Shown: positions 9,706-19,263, counted from the first letter of the stretch. The stretch: 64,000 nucleotides of DNA from Lichenibacterium minor (GCF_004137685.1 NZ_QYBB01000011.1:78694-142693), one strand, 5' to 3'. A program made the numbers and translations. The notes: generated from the letters alone by a model not told the origin.

Positions 9706-11096
9706 CACGCTGTCCCCTTTCGGCCCACGTCCCAGCTGGTGGTGCCGTCCTTATTGTCCTTGAGAACGACGCCCAGGGCCGCGAGTTCATCGCGGATACG
9801 GTCCGAGTCGGCCCAGCGCTTCTCGCGCCGCGCCGCGAGGCGGTCCGCGATCAGGGCCTCGACGACGGCCGGGTCGACGCCCGTCGACGCGCCGCGCCGT
9901 GCCGCCCAATCGGACGGCGCGTCCCCCAGCAGGCCGAGCAGCCGCGCCGACGCCACCCCGGCGGCCCGCGATTCGGCGTGCCCCATCAGCCCGTGCAGCG
10001 CCGCGATGGCGCCGGGCGTGTTGAGGTCGTCGGACAGCTCGTCGAGGAAGTCCCGCGCGGGCTCGCCCGCGTCGACGCCCTCGGCCGCCGCGTACCAGCG
10101 GTCGAGCGTGCGCTCGGCCTCGTCGAGCGCCTTGGCGGTCCAGTCGATGGGCTGGCGGTAATGGGTCCGCAGCATGGCCAAGCGCAGCACTTCGCCGGGC
10201 CAGCTCCGGCCGCCGAACCCGTCCGTGTCCAGCAGCTCGCGGATCGTGACGAAGTTGCCGAGCGACTTCGACATCTTCTGGCCTTCGACCTGCAGGAAGC
10301 CGTTGTGCATCCACACCTGGGCCATCACCGGTCGGTGGAAGGCGCAGCAGCTCTGGGCCAGCTCGTTCTCGTGGTGGGGGAAGATGAGGTCGAGCCCGCC
10401 GCCGTGGATGTCGAACGTTTCGCCCAGGTGCTTCCAGCTCATGGCGGAGCATTCGAGGTGCCATCCCGGTCGGCCGCGGCCCCAAGGGCTGTCCCAGCCG
10501 GGCTCGGCGGGCGTGGACGGCTTCCACAGAACGAAGTCGCCGTCGGCGCGCTTGTAGGGCGCGACCTCGACCCGGGCGCCCGCCAGCATCTCGTCGAGGG
10601 TGCGGTTGGACAGGCGGCCGTAGTCCGGCATCGAGCCCACGGCGAAGAGAACGTGTCCTTCCCCGCCCCCGTCGGTCGGCGCGTAGGCGTGGCCGCCCGC
10701 GATCAACCGCTCCGTGACGGCTATCATCTCGGGGATGTGGTCGGTGGCGCGCGGCTCCACGGTCGGGCGCAGGCAGCCCAGCGCGTCGACGTCTTCGGTG
10801 AAGCCGCGCGCCGTGCCCTCGGTCAGCTCGCGGATGGATACGCCCCGCTCCGCCGCGCGCAGGATGATCTTGTCGTCGATGTCGGTGATGTTGCGCGCGT
10901 AGGCGACGTGGTCCGGCCCGTAGACGTGGCGCAGCAGGCGGAACAGCACGTCGAAGACGATGACCGGGCGGGCGTTGCCGATGTGGGCGCGGTCGTAGAC
11001 GGTGGGGCCGCACACGTAGACGCGCACCCGCTCGGGGTCGATCGGCGTGAAGTCGTCCTTGCGGCGCGTCAGCGTGTTGTGGAAGCGCAATGCCAT
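9705..11096 (-). CDS. cysS: Cysteinyl-tRNA synthetase
   Basis: Charges tRNA-Cys. It has 463 residues from the ATG at 11096, which follows GAGGGA; the frame stays open for 13 more codons but these are not conserved. It is a class I synthetase with the HIGH-type motif RAHIGNARP, zinc-binding residues from YVCGPTVYD through LECSAM and HHENELAQS, and KMSKS ([11 protein letters not shown]). The window also carries the cognate tRNA-Cys at 47569-47642. The product is expected in the cytoplasm as a monomer. Confidence 0.97.
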   Translation of the reverse strand: MALRFHNTLTRRKDDFTPIDPERVRVYVCGPTVYDRAHIGNARPVIVFDVLFRLLRHVYGPDHVAYARNITDIDDKIILRAAERGVSIRELTEGTARGFTEDVDALGCLRPTVEPRATDHIPEMIAVTERLIAGGHAYAPTDGGGEGHVLFAVGSMPDYGRLSNRTLDEMLAGARVEVAPYKRADGDFVLWKPSTPAEPGWDSPWGRGRPGWHLECSAMSWKHLGETFDIHGGGLDLIFPHHENELAQSCCAFHRPVMAQVWMHNGFLQVEGQKMSKSLGNFVTIRELLDTDGFGGRSWPGEVLRLAMLRTHYRQPIDWTAKALDEAERTLDRWYAAAEGVDAGEPARDFLDELSDDLNTPGAIAALHGLMGHAESRAAGVASARLLGLLGDAPSDWAARRGASTGVDPAVVEALIADRLAARREKRWADSDRIRDELAALGVVLKDNKDGTTSWDVGRKGTA

Positions 11097-11262
11097 CCCG
11101 GTCCCTCGATCGATGCGGAGCGCCGGGGGCGGCATCGATCGAATGGGTAAACCCGCGTCGTCGCCCGCGCCTCCGGCCCGCCGTCCTGCGACAGGCTCTA
11201 GAACAGGCGCGCGGCGAGCGGAAGCATGTGCGTCGGGCCGGCGCCCGTTCCGGCGGTCCCCG

Positions 11263-11631
11263 TCACGCCGGACGGCGGTAGAGCGTGAGGAAGGCGAAGC
11301 CGGCGGGGTGGAGCGGCGCCGCGGCGTCGCGCACGGGCCGGATGCGCGTGGCGCGCTCGCGCTGGCGCAGGGCGCGCTCCGCCATGGCCTGCAACCCCGC
11401 CAGCACGGGCTGGTCGGCGCCCGTCATGGCGGCCGCAAGCTCGCGCCAATCGCGTTCGGACGCGTCGCGGGCGAAACCGGACACCAGCGACGAGGTGAGG
11501 GCCCCGACCGACAGCCCGGCGCGGTCCGCCTCGGCGCGGACCGCGGCCGCGAAAGGCCCCCCGATCGACGCCACGGCGGCGGCGGCGATGCCCTCGTCGG
11601 TGCAGGAATGAAGGATATCGGCCATCAGCAT
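11263..11631 (-). CDS. Conserved hypothetical protein, 122 residues
   Basis: No function recognised. It starts [14 protein letters not shown] after a strong GAGGAGGG site. It is mainly helical and Ala-rich, with no signal peptide, no membrane segment and one cysteine. Features include [18 protein letters not shown] and a [20 protein letters not shown] segment. The N-terminal half resembles small ribbon or helix regulators only in composition. It stands alone, 166 bases upstream of cysS on the same strand. Codon usage matches the neighbours, so it is probably a real gene. Confidence 0.7.
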   Translation of the reverse strand: MLMADILHSCTDEGIAAAAVASIGGPFAAAVRAEADRAGLSVGALTSSLVSGFARDASERDWRELAAAMTGADQPVLAGLQAMAERALRQRERATRIRPVRDAAAPLHPAGFAFLTLYRRPA

Positions 11632-11865
11632 GCAGCCCTCCTCTCGACCGCTCGTCCCCCGGACCGGGGAGCTGCGGACCATCGAAAACGCGTCACCCCC
11701 ATGACGGCGCCGTCCTGGACGACGATCGGGGAAACACGATGGCCGGTTCGCGGGAGATGATGGCCGAACAATACCGGAAGTGGCAATCGCTTCCGCGAAT
11801 CGGACCAACATATTTCTACATCCGACAAATCCTCCGCTTTCGGACGCTCGGGGCCTCCGCAGGCG

Positions 11866-12864
11866 TCACGGCGTCCCGAGGCCGGCCGCGTCGGTCACGG
11901 CATGCGTCCAGGCACCCTGCGGCTCCTTCGTGATGACCGGGTCGGAGCCGGACGACAGCAGCACCGCGACGGTCCGGGCGTAGGCGGCGGGGTCGAGCAC
12001 GCCGGCGGAATCCTTCGTCAGCTTGTTGATGTCGTCCATCATGTGCTTCTGGTGCTCCTCGGTCTGGGCACCCGAGGAATCGTTGTCGAGGACGATCTTC
12101 ACGGCCTCGTCCGGGTGGGCCTGCGCGTCCTGCCAGCCCCGCATGGAGGCCTTGACGAAGCGGGCCATGCGCTCGGCGAAGGCGGGATCCTTCAGCTTGG
12201 GTTCGAGGGCGTAGAGCCCGTCCTCCAGCGTGGCTTCGCCCTGATCGGAATAGTTGAAGACCACGAGCTCCGCGGGCTTCATCCCGGCCTCGATCAGCTG
12301 CCAATATTCGTTGTAGGTCATGGTCGAGATGCAGGCGGCCTGCTTCTGGAGCAGCGGATCGACGTTGAATCCCTGCTTCAGCACGGTGACGCCGGGCGGG
12401 CCGTCGGTCTTGACGCCGAGCTTCGCCATCCAGGCCAGGAACGGGTATTCGTTGCCGGCGAACCAGACGCCGAGCGTGTGGCCGGGGAAGTCGGACGGTG
12501 CCTTCACGCCGGCATCGGCCCGGCAGGTCAGCTCCAGCCCCGACCGTTTGAACGGCTGGGCGATGTTGACCACCGGGGAGCCTTTCTCGCGCGTCGCCAG
12601 CGCGGATGGCATCCAGTCCACCACGACGTCGGCGCCCCCGCCGGCCAGCACCTGCTCGGGGTTCACGTCCGGGCCGCCCGGCTTGATGGTGACGTCGAGG
12701 CCGGCATCCTTGTAGAAGCCCTTGTCCTTCGCGACGAAATAGCCGGCGAACTGCGCGTCGGCGACCCACTTGAGCTGCAGCGTCACCGGGTCGGCGGCGC
12801 GCGCCGCCCCCGTGCCGGACATGGCGGCGCCGAGCGCCGCGAGGCCGAGAATCATCCGCTTCAT
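11866..12864 (-). CDS. ABC transporter substrate-binding protein, NMT1/THI5-like (probable pyrimidine uptake)
   Basis: Periplasmic binding protein of 332 residues. The signal peptide is MKRMILGLAALGAAMSGTGA with cleavage after ARA. The mature start (LQLKWVADAQFAGYFVAKDK, then GFYKDAGLDV) is the NMT1/THI5 hallmark. Relatives bind thiamine precursors, taurine, nitrate or pyrimidines. The last gene of an operon with dihydropyrimidinase and N-carbamoyl-beta-alanine amidohydrolase, it most likely binds a pyrimidine or its reduced product; this is inference from context. An alternative ATG at 12882 overlaps the permease stop (ATGA) and would add six residues. Confidence 0.88.
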   Translation of the reverse strand: MKRMILGLAALGAAMSGTGAARAADPVTLQLKWVADAQFAGYFVAKDKGFYKDAGLDVTIKPGGPDVNPEQVLAGGGADVVVDWMPSALATREKGSPVVNIAQPFKRSGLELTCRADAGVKAPSDFPGHTLGVWFAGNEYPFLAWMAKLGVKTDGPPGVTVLKQGFNVDPLLQKQAACISTMTYNEYWQLIEAGMKPAELVVFNYSDQGEATLEDGLYALEPKLKDPAFAERMARFVKASMRGWQDAQAHPDEAVKIVLDNDSSGAQTEEHQKHMMDDINKLTKDSAGVLDPAAYARTVAVLLSSGSDPVITKEPQGAWTHAVTDAAGLGTP

Positions 12865-12878
12865 GGTCCGTTCCCCCG

Positions 12879-13745
12879 TCATGATCGGCGCCCGCGGAAT
12901 GACGGGTGCCAGAAGGTCGCGCGCCGCTCGACGAGGGCCACGAGCCCGTAGAGCAGCGTTCCCGACAGCGCCGCGACCGTGATCGTGGCCCACACGGTGT
13001 CGATGTTCATGCGGCCGACCTCCGCGTTGATGCGGAAGCCCATGCCGACGATCGGCGTGCCGAAGAACTCGGCCACGACCGCGCCGATCAGCGCCAGCGT
13101 GGTGCACAGCTTCAAGCCGTTGAACACGAAGGGCAGCGCGGCCGGCAGCCGCATCTTGCGCAGGGCCATGCCGTAAGGCGCCGCCCAGGTGCTCATCAGG
13201 TCGCGGTCGAGCGCGGTGGTGGCGCGCAGGCCCGCATCGCAGTTCACCAGCATGGGGAAGAACGTCATGGCGGCCACGACGGCGGCCTTGGACGGCCAGT
13301 CGAAGCCGAACCACATGACCATGATGGGGGCCACGCCGACGACGGGCAGCGCGGACGCGAAGGTGCCGAGCGGCAGGAGCCCGCGCTGCAGGAACGGAAC
13401 GCGGTCGATCGCGAGCGCCACGAGGGCGCCGCCGCCGCATCCGGCGATGTAGCCCGCGGCGAGTCCCTTCATGGTCTGGGCGAAGTCGGCGGCCAGCAGG
13501 CCGGGCGATGCGGCGATGCGGGCCGCGATGGCGCTGGGCGGCGGAAGGATCACGGCGGGCACGCCGAGCCCGCGCACGATCGCTTCCCACCAGAACAGGA
13601 GGGTCGCGCCGAAGATCGCCGGGACGGCGACCGCGGCCGCGCGGCCTGCCCAGCCGCGGCGCGGGCCGCGCCGCACGATGAACTCGACCAGCGCCCAGGC
13701 GCCGAGCCACAGGGCCGCGCAGCCGCACCATTGCGGCGCCGTCAT
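12879..13745 (-). CDS. ABC transporter permease, NitT/TauT type (second permease)
   Basis: Inner-membrane permease of 288 residues with about six transmembrane segments. The BPD_transp_1 coupling region is visible around TALDRDLMSTWAAPYGMALR, preceded by the family segment ASALPVVGVAPIMVMWFG. It overlaps the first permease by 4 bases, so the two probably form a heterodimer driven by the ATPase at 14673-15494. The most N-terminal 60 residues are hydrophobic and Arg-rich and less typical of the family. Confidence 0.9.
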   Translation of the reverse strand: MTAPQWCGCAALWLGAWALVEFIVRRGPRRGWAGRAAAVAVPAIFGATLLFWWEAIVRGLGVPAVILPPPSAIAARIAASPGLLAADFAQTMKGLAAGYIAGCGGGALVALAIDRVPFLQRGLLPLGTFASALPVVGVAPIMVMWFGFDWPSKAAVVAAMTFFPMLVNCDAGLRATTALDRDLMSTWAAPYGMALRKMRLPAALPFVFNGLKLCTTLALIGAVVAEFFGTPIVGMGFRINAEVGRMNIDTVWATITVAALSGTLLYGLVALVERRATFWHPSFRGRRS

Positions 13746-14683
13746 CGCCCCGCCCCCATGCGGCGCAGCACGGCCGCCTCGACCGCCGCCACGAGCCCGA
13801 CCAGCGCGGCGCCGCAGGCGGAGGCGACGACCAGCGCGGCCCAGATCTGCACGGTCTGCCCATAATAGGAGCCGGCGAGGAGCCGCGCGCCGAGGCCGCC
13901 GTCCTCGCTCTTCGTCACCTCCGCCACCACGGTGCCGACGAGGCTCGCCGCGACGCCGACCTTCAGGCTCGCGAACAGGAACGGCAGGCTGGCCGGCAGC
14001 CGCAGGACGCGCAGGGCCTGCCAGCGCGAAGCCGAATAGGTCCGCAGCAGGTCGACGTGCGACGGCTCGGGCGAGCGCAGGCCCTTGGCCATGCCGACCG
14101 CGACGGGGAAGAAGGACAGGTAGGCGGCGATGGCCGCCTTCGGCAACAGCCCGGTGACGGACACCTGGGCGAGGATCACCACGATCATCGGCGCCAGCGC
14201 CACGATCGGCACCGCCTGGCTGGCGACGATCCACGGCATCAGGCCGCGGTCGAGGCTCGGCACATGCACGACCAGAAGGCTCAGCGCGAAGCCGACCGCG
14301 GCGCCGAGCAGGAAGCCCAGCGCCGTCGCCTGCAGCGTGACGGCGGCGTGAAACGCCAGCGAACGCTTCGACGTCGGGGACACGTCGAGGACCGAATGCG
14401 CGATCTCGGCGGCGACCTGGTGCGGTGCCGGCAGGCGGGGGTGGCCCTGCGCCCAGGTGCCGGCCACGAAGGCCCGCCACCCGGCATCCGCCGTGCCGGC
14501 CCGTTCGAAGGCTTGCCGCTGCCCGTCGGCGTTCATCGCCACCGCCGCCGCGTACCAGGCGGCGACCAGCACCAGCACCACCGTCAGCACCGGGGCGGCG
14601 CGGCCGGCGAGCGCGCGCAGGCCGGCGCCGAGGCGGCCCCGGGGCGCGGGGCGGCGGAGCGGGAGCGCGGCGTCAGTCGACAT
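13742..14683 (-). CDS. ABC transporter permease, NitT/TauT type (first permease)
   Basis: Inner-membrane permease of 313 residues. A cytoplasmic Arg-rich N-terminus leads to one hydrophobic segment and a periplasmic stretch (residues about 50-100). Five further segments follow, with SQAVPIVALAPMIVVILA and the coupling loop VDLLRTYSASRWQALR. The start overlaps the ATPase gene by 11 bases and the end overlaps the second permease by 4. Its substrate is inferred from the operon to be a pyrimidine-related compound. Confidence 0.9.
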   Translation of the reverse strand: MSTDAALPLRRPAPRGRLGAGLRALAGRAAPVLTVVLVLVAAWYAAAVAMNADGQRQAFERAGTADAGWRAFVAGTWAQGHPRLPAPHQVAAEIAHSVLDVSPTSKRSLAFHAAVTLQATALGFLLGAAVGFALSLLVVHVPSLDRGLMPWIVASQAVPIVALAPMIVVILAQVSVTGLLPKAAIAAYLSFFPVAVGMAKGLRSPEPSHVDLLRTYSASRWQALRVLRLPASLPFLFASLKVGVAASLVGTVVAEVTKSEDGGLGARLLAGSYYGQTVQIWAALVVASACGAALVGLVAAVEAAVLRRMGAGR

Positions 14684-15494
14684 AGGCGTGCCCGGCGCGC
14701 AGCCCTTCGCGGACGCGGTGGGCGACGCCGAGGAACGCGGGCGTTTCGCGGATATCGAGCGTGCGGTCCGGCGGGAAGCCGCACTCGACGACGTCGTGGA
14801 TGCGGCCGGGCCGGGGCGACATGACGACGATGCGGGTCGACAGGAACACCGCTTCGGGGATCGAATGCGTGACGAACACCACCGTCTTGCCGGTGCGGTG
14901 CCACAGGCGCAGGAGCTGGGCGTTCAGCTTGTCCCGCACGATCTCGTCGAGCGCGCCGAAGGGCTCGTCCATCAGGAGGAGGTCGGGGTCGAACGACAGG
15001 GCGCGGGCGATGGAGGCGCGCTGCTGCATGCCGCCCGACAATTGCCACGGGAACTTGCCCCCGAACCCGCCGAGGTCCACGAGGTCGAGCCCGGCCGCGA
15101 CGCGCCGCCGCCGCTCCTCCTTCGGGAAACCCATGATCTCCAGCGGCAGCGCGACGTTGCGGGCCACGCTGCGCCACGGGTACAGGGCGGGCGCCTGGAA
15201 CACGTAGCCATAGGAGCGCTTCAGCCGCGCTTCGCGCGGGCCCATGCCCTTCACCGCGATCGAGCCGGACGTCGCGGATTCCAGGTCGGCGATGACGCGC
15301 AGCAGGGTGGTCTTGCCGCAGCCCGAAGGGCCGATCAGCGACACGAACTCGCCGGGGCGGATCGCGAGGTCGACGTGGGACAGGGCGTGGACCGGCCCGT
15401 CCCCCGTGTCGAAGACGAGCGACAGGTCGCGGGCCTCGACGGCGAACGGCGACGCCGGCGCCCCGGCGGGATGCGGGACCGCGGCGGCGCTCAT
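14673..15494 (-). CDS. ABC transporter ATPase, NitT/TauT type
   Basis: Cytoplasmic ATPase of 273 residues driving the adjacent permease pair. Walker A (GPSGCGKTT), Q-loop (VFQAPALYPW), signature (LSGGMQQRASIARAL), Walker B (LLLMDEPFGALD) and the switch histidine (VFVTHSIPEAVFL) are all present. The family includes SsuB, TauB and ThiZ. Its ATG overlaps the dihydropyrimidinase stop by 4 bases, which ties transport to catabolism in one operon. Confidence 0.94.
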   Translation of the reverse strand: MSAAAVPHPAGAPASPFAVEARDLSLVFDTGDGPVHALSHVDLAIRPGEFVSLIGPSGCGKTTLLRVIADLESATSGSIAVKGMGPREARLKRSYGYVFQAPALYPWRSVARNVALPLEIMGFPKEERRRRVAAGLDLVDLGGFGGKFPWQLSGGMQQRASIARALSFDPDLLLMDEPFGALDEIVRDKLNAQLLRLWHRTGKTVVFVTHSIPEAVFLSTRIVVMSPRPGRIHDVVECGFPPDRTLDIRETPAFLGVAHRVREGLRAGHAYVD

Positions 15495-16921
15495 GGGCGA
15501 ACGACGGCCCGCGGCGCCGCGAGGTCGCTCAGGCGGCGCGCCGCCCGCGCTTCGGGCGTGAAGGGCGCGCGGGCGACGAAGCGGCCCCGCCCCCCTTCGG
15601 CCTGGACGCGCCCGTCGCGGACCACGACCTCGCCGCGCGACAGCACGGTGCGGGGCAGCCCCGTGCAGTGCAGGCCTTCGAAGACGTTGTAGTCGATGGC
15701 GGACACCTGCGTGGCGGCCGAAACGGTCTTCTGCGCCGCCGGGTCCCACACGACGACGTCGGCGTCCGCGCCGACCTCGAGCGAGCCCTTGCGCGGGTAC
15801 AGGTTGAGGATGCGGGCGATGTTGGTGGAGGTGACGGCGACGAACTCCTCCGGCGTCAGACGCCCTTCGCCGACCCCGCGGGTCCACAGCACGGGCATGC
15901 GGTCCTCGAGGCCGCCGGTGCCGTTGGGGATCTTGGTGAAGTCCGAGCGGCCGAAGCGCTTCTGCTCGGTCGTGAAGGCGCAATGGTCGGTCGCCACGAC
16001 CTGGAGCGAACCGGCACGCAGCCCGTTCCACAGGTCGTCCTGGTTGCGCTTGTCGCGGAAGGGCGGCGACATCACGCGGCGCGCGGCGTGGTCCCAATCG
16101 GGGTTGAGGTATTCCCCCTCGTCCAGCACCAGGTGCTGAATGAGCGGCTCGCCGTAGACACGCTGGCCGTTCGCCCGCGCCCGGCGGATCGCCTCGTGCG
16201 CTTCGATCGACGAGGTGTGGACGACGTAGAGCGGCACGCCGGCCTGGTCGGCCAGCATGATGGCGCGGTTGGCGGCCTCGCCCTCGACGCGCGGGGGCCG
16301 CGAATAGCCGTGGCCTTCGGGGCCGGTGATGCCCTGGGCCAGGAGCTCCGCCTGCAGCGCCGCCACGACGTCGCCGTTCTCGGCGTGGACCAGCGGCATG
16401 GCGCCGAGCTCGGCGCAGCGGCGGAACGAGGCGAACATCTCCTCGTCGTTCACCATCAGGGCCCCCTTGTAGGCCATGAAGTGCTTGAACGTGGTGACGC
16501 CCCGGGCGACGACCTCCGCCATCTCGTCGCGGATCGCGGCGGACCAGCCGACGATGCACATGTGGTAGCTGTAGTCCGTGGCGGCGGTGGCGGAGCGCCG
16601 GTCCCAGTCGGCCCAGGCATCCATCAGCTTCTGCCCGTGCGACGGGATGCAGAAGTCGACCACCATGGTGGTGCCGCCCGCCAGCGCGGCGCGGGTGCCC
16701 GACGCGTAGTCGTCGGCCGTGGTGGTGCCCATGAAGGGCATCTCGAGGTGGGTGTGGGGGTCGATGCCGCCCGGCATCACGAGGCAACCCTCGGCGTCGA
16801 CCGTGTCGTCGCCGCGCAGCCCCGGGCCCACGGCCGCGACCCGCCCGCCCTCGACCAGCACGTCGGCGGGGAAGCTCCGCGCCGCCGTCACCACCGTGCC
16901 GCCCCTTATCACCGTCGACAT
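15491..16921 (-). CDS. hydA: Dihydropyrimidinase (hydantoinase family)
   Basis: Opens the ring of dihydrouracil or dihydrothymine to give N-carbamoyl-beta-amino acids, the second step of reductive pyrimidine degradation. It has 476 residues. The binuclear zinc ligands are seen as H56 and H58 (DPHTHLEMP), the lysine expected to be carboxylated at 146 (TTFKHFMAYKG), H179 (LVHAENGD), H235 (VVHTSS) and D312 (ATDHCAF). The ATG follows a GGGAG site. Flanking preTA, amidohydrolase and RutR genes favour dihydropyrimidines over hydantoins or allantoin as substrate. Confidence 0.95.
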   Translation of the reverse strand: MSTVIRGGTVVTAARSFPADVLVEGGRVAAVGPGLRGDDTVDAEGCLVMPGGIDPHTHLEMPFMGTTTADDYASGTRAALAGGTTMVVDFCIPSHGQKLMDAWADWDRRSATAATDYSYHMCIVGWSAAIRDEMAEVVARGVTTFKHFMAYKGALMVNDEEMFASFRRCAELGAMPLVHAENGDVVAALQAELLAQGITGPEGHGYSRPPRVEGEAANRAIMLADQAGVPLYVVHTSSIEAHEAIRRARANGQRVYGEPLIQHLVLDEGEYLNPDWDHAARRVMSPPFRDKRNQDDLWNGLRAGSLQVVATDHCAFTTEQKRFGRSDFTKIPNGTGGLEDRMPVLWTRGVGEGRLTPEEFVAVTSTNIARILNLYPRKGSLEVGADADVVVWDPAAQKTVSAATQVSAIDYNVFEGLHCTGLPRTVLSRGEVVVRDGRVQAEGGRGRFVARAPFTPEARAARRLSDLAAPRAVVRP

Positions 16922-16998
16922 CGCCCGCTCCCACCCTGATCGCCCGACGACGGGCACGCCGCAGTTTCCCTGCCCCGACAGGGGCGACGTCGCGGGCG

Positions 16999-18246
16999 TC
17001 AGCCCACGACTTCCGCCGTTTCCAGCACGGCGTGGAGCAGAACCTGGGTGCCGGCGCTCGCCCATTGTGGCGAGATTTCCTCGGATTCGTTGTGGCTCAC
17101 GCCGCCCACGCAGGGTGTGAAGATCATCGCCGTGGGGGCCACGCGGGCGATGTAGCAAGCGTCGTGCCCGGCGCCCGACACCATGTCGCGGTGGCTGAAG
17201 CCGCCCCGCTCCGCCGCGCGCCGCACCGCCCCGACGCAGGCCTCGTCGAAGGGCACGGGAGGATAGTTGAACACCTGCTTGACGTCGGCTTCGAGTTTCG
17301 CGGCCTCGCAGATCGCCGCGATGCCGGCGTGCAAGGCCGCGTCCATGGCGACCAGCACGGCCTCGTCCGGATGCCGGAACTCGCAGGTGAGGAACACCTC
17401 GCCCGGGATGACGTTGCGCGATCCCGGATAGGGGGTGAGCATGCCGGTGGTCGCCACCGCCAGCGGCGGATGGTCGAGCCCGATGCGGTTGACGAGTTCG
17501 ACCACGCGCGCGGCGCCCACCAGCGCGTCGCGGCGGCGCGGCATGGGCGTCGACCCGGCGTGGCTTTCGAACCCCTTGAGCGTCACCTCGTACCAGCGCT
17601 GCCCCTGGCCGTGGGTGACGACGCCGATGTCGATGCCCTCGTCCTCGAGGATGGGCCCCTGCTCGATGTGCAGCTCGAACATCGCGCGGATGTCGCGCCC
17701 ACCGCAGGGCGCGTCGCCCTTGTAGCCGATGCGGGCGAGTTCGTCGCCGAGGCGGACGCCGTCGCGATCCTCGATCGCATAGGCTTCGTCCAGCGTGTAG
17801 GCGCCGGCGAACACGCCCGACGCCACCATGGCGGGGGCGAAGCGGGAGCCCTCCTCGTTGGTCCAGTTGGCGACCTCGATCGGGTGCCGCGTCCGCACGT
17901 TCAGGTCGTTCAAGGAGCGCAGCACTTCCAGGCCGGCCAGCACGCCGAGCACGCCGTCGTACTTGCCCCCGGTCGGCTGGGTGTCGAGGTGGCTGCCCAT
18001 CATCACCGGCGGCAGGCCGCGCTCCGTGCCTTCCCGGCGCGCGAACATGTTGCCCATGGCGTCCACCGTCAGCGCCAGGCCGGCGGACGCGCACCAGCGG
18101 GCGAACAGGTCGCGGCCCTGCCGGTCGACGTCGGTGAGGGTGAGACGGTTGCAGCCGCCCTTCGCCGTGCCGCCGATCCGGCCCATCTCCATCAGGCTGT
18201 CCCACAGGCGCGCGCCATCGATGCGGAGGTTGGACAGATCTGGCAT
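16999..18246 (-). CDS. hyuC: Zn-dependent N-carbamoyl-beta-alanine amidohydrolase (M20 family)
   Basis: Third step of the reductive pyrimidine pathway: hydrolyses N-carbamoyl-beta-alanine to beta-alanine, CO2 and ammonia. It has 415 residues. Metal ligands of the M20 hydantoinase/carbamoylase group are seen as H86 and D88 (GSHLDTQPTGGKYDG), the glutamates in TNEEGSRF, FELHIEQGP and the late histidine in VSHNESEE. A dimerisation lid lies in between (GFESHAGSTPM). Family members start close to NLRIDGARLW, so the ATG at 18246 was chosen over ATG 18273 or GTG 18279; none has a clear ribosome site. It is first in its operon and divergent from rutR. Allantoate amidohydrolase is the main alternative. 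Confidence 0.92.
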   Translation of the reverse strand: MPDLSNLRIDGARLWDSLMEMGRIGGTAKGGCNRLTLTDVDRQGRDLFARWCASAGLALTVDAMGNMFARREGTERGLPPVMMGSHLDTQPTGGKYDGVLGVLAGLEVLRSLNDLNVRTRHPIEVANWTNEEGSRFAPAMVASGVFAGAYTLDEAYAIEDRDGVRLGDELARIGYKGDAPCGGRDIRAMFELHIEQGPILEDEGIDIGVVTHGQGQRWYEVTLKGFESHAGSTPMPRRRDALVGAARVVELVNRIGLDHPPLAVATTGMLTPYPGSRNVIPGEVFLTCEFRHPDEAVLVAMDAALHAGIAAICEAAKLEADVKQVFNYPPVPFDEACVGAVRRAAERGGFSHRDMVSGAGHDACYIARVAPTAMIFTPCVGGVSHNESEEISPQWASAGTQVLLHAVLETAEVVG

Positions 18247-18308
18247 GAAGGGGCTCGCGACGGTTCGCGCCATCGACACGCGGCGCTTCGACGCGAGTGA
18301 ACGTCAGT

Positions 18309-18324
18309 TTTTCCGATCGGTCAA
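18309..18324. promoter_or_regulatory. Predicted RutR operator between hyuC and rutR
   Basis: The sequence TTTTCCGATCGGTCAA is a near-palindrome centred on CCGATCGG. It resembles the known E. coli RutR site TTGACCANNTGGTCAA, with a perfect right arm (GGTCAA) and two changes in the left arm. It lies 7 bases before the rutR start and 62 before hyuC, the place for autoregulation and for control of the hyuC-hydA-ABC operon. A matching box precedes preT. Confidence 0.6.
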
Positions 18325-18331
18325 ACGCCCC

Positions 18332-18973
18332 ATGTCGTCACGGAACGCCAGCCCGGAGCGCCGGCCCGCGGCCCGCGCGGAGGTCGAAGACGCCATCCTG
18401 CGCGCCGCCGAGGCCGAGTTCGCCGAGAAGGGCTACGACGGCGCCACCACGGCCGCCATCGCGGCGCGGGCCGGCCTGCCCAAGGCCAACCTGCACTATT
18501 ACGTCGCCACCAAGGAGGCGCTGTACCGGCGCGTCATCGGCGGCGTGCTCGACGCGTGGCTGGCCGAAGCGCGCAGCTTCGACGAGAACGGCCCGGCGGC
18601 GGAAGCGCTGACGCGCTACATCGAGGGCAAGATGGACCTGGCGCGCGCCCGGCCGCTCGGTTCGCGCATCTTCGCCCGCGAGGTGATGAGCGGCGCCCCC
18701 GCGGTGCGCGACTTCCTCGAGACCACCCTGGCGGAATGGGTGAAGGCGCGCGGCGCCGTCGTGGAAGGCTGGATCGCTTCCGGGCAGGTCCGGCCGCTCG
18801 ACCCCAAGGTGCTGTTCTTCACCATCTGGGCCGTCACACAGCACTACGCCGACTTCGGCGCGCAGATCGCGGCGCTGAACGGCGGCGCGCCGCTCGACGA
18901 CGACGCCTTCGCGGCGGCGAAGCGGCAGGTCGTCGAGACGATCCTGCGCGGCATCGGCCCCGACCGCGCGTGA
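18332..18973 (+). CDS. rutR: TetR-family regulator RutR (pyrimidine-responsive)
   Basis: DNA-binding regulator of 213 residues. The TetR helix-turn-helix is at about residues 20-65 (GATTAAIAARAGLPKANLHY, then YVATKEALYRRVI). The ligand-binding half matches RutR closely: SRIFAREVMSGAP, FTIWAVTQHYADFGAQIAAL and ILRGIGPDR correspond to E. coli RutR segments. RutR senses uracil and represses pyrimidine degradation genes. It is divergent from the hyuC operon with a RutR-like box between them, and a second box precedes preT. Confidence 0.9.
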   Translation: MSSRNASPERRPAARAEVEDAILRAAEAEFAEKGYDGATTAAIAARAGLPKANLHYYVATKEALYRRVIGGVLDAWLAEARSFDENGPAAEALTRYIEGKMDLARARPLGSRIFAREVMSGAPAVRDFLETTLAEWVKARGAVVEGWIASGQVRPLDPKVLFFTIWAVTQHYADFGAQIAALNGGAPLDDDAFAAAKRQVVETILRGIGPDRA

Positions 18974-19052
18974 CGGCACCCCGAATCTCGCCTAGCCTGG
19001 GCAGAGCCGTCCCCGGGCTTCGGTCGCCGGAGCCGCGTGCGAGGAGATCACC

Positions 19053-19262
19053 ATGCGATTGAGTGCGCGCAATCAGTTGAAGGGCCGGATCGTCGAGGTC
19101 ACGAAGGGCCAGACGACCGCCCACGTCCGCATCGACATCGGCGGCGGCGTGATCGTCACGGCTTCGGTGACCAACGAGGCGGTCGACGAGCTCGGCCTCA
19201 GGGTCGGCGAAGCGGCCCACGCCGTCATCAAGGCGTCGGACGTCATGGTGGCCGTGGACTGA
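19053..19262 (+). CDS. mop: Molbindin-type molybdate-binding protein (single TOBE/Mop domain)
   Basis: A 69-residue cytoplasmic protein made of one Mop/TOBE domain, starting MRLSARNQLKGRIVEVTKG with the family segment TTAHVRIDIGGGVIVTASVT and ending with AVIKASDVMVAVD. Such proteins store or buffer molybdate as hexamers. The ATG is preceded by GAGGAG. No molybdate transporter or molybdoenzyme gene is visible nearby, so its partner is unknown. The next gene starts one base after its stop. Confidence 0.92.
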   Translation: MRLSARNQLKGRIVEVTKGQTTAHVRIDIGGGVIVTASVTNEAVDELGLRVGEAAHAVIKASDVMVAVD

Positions 19263-19263
19263 G

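Noticed and set aside
11866..12864. Assignment of the NMT1/THI5-like binding protein to thiamine-precursor uptake with thiE
   Set aside because: thiE is 45 kb away, and the gene is cotranscribed with hydA and hyuC, so pyrimidine uptake is more likely.
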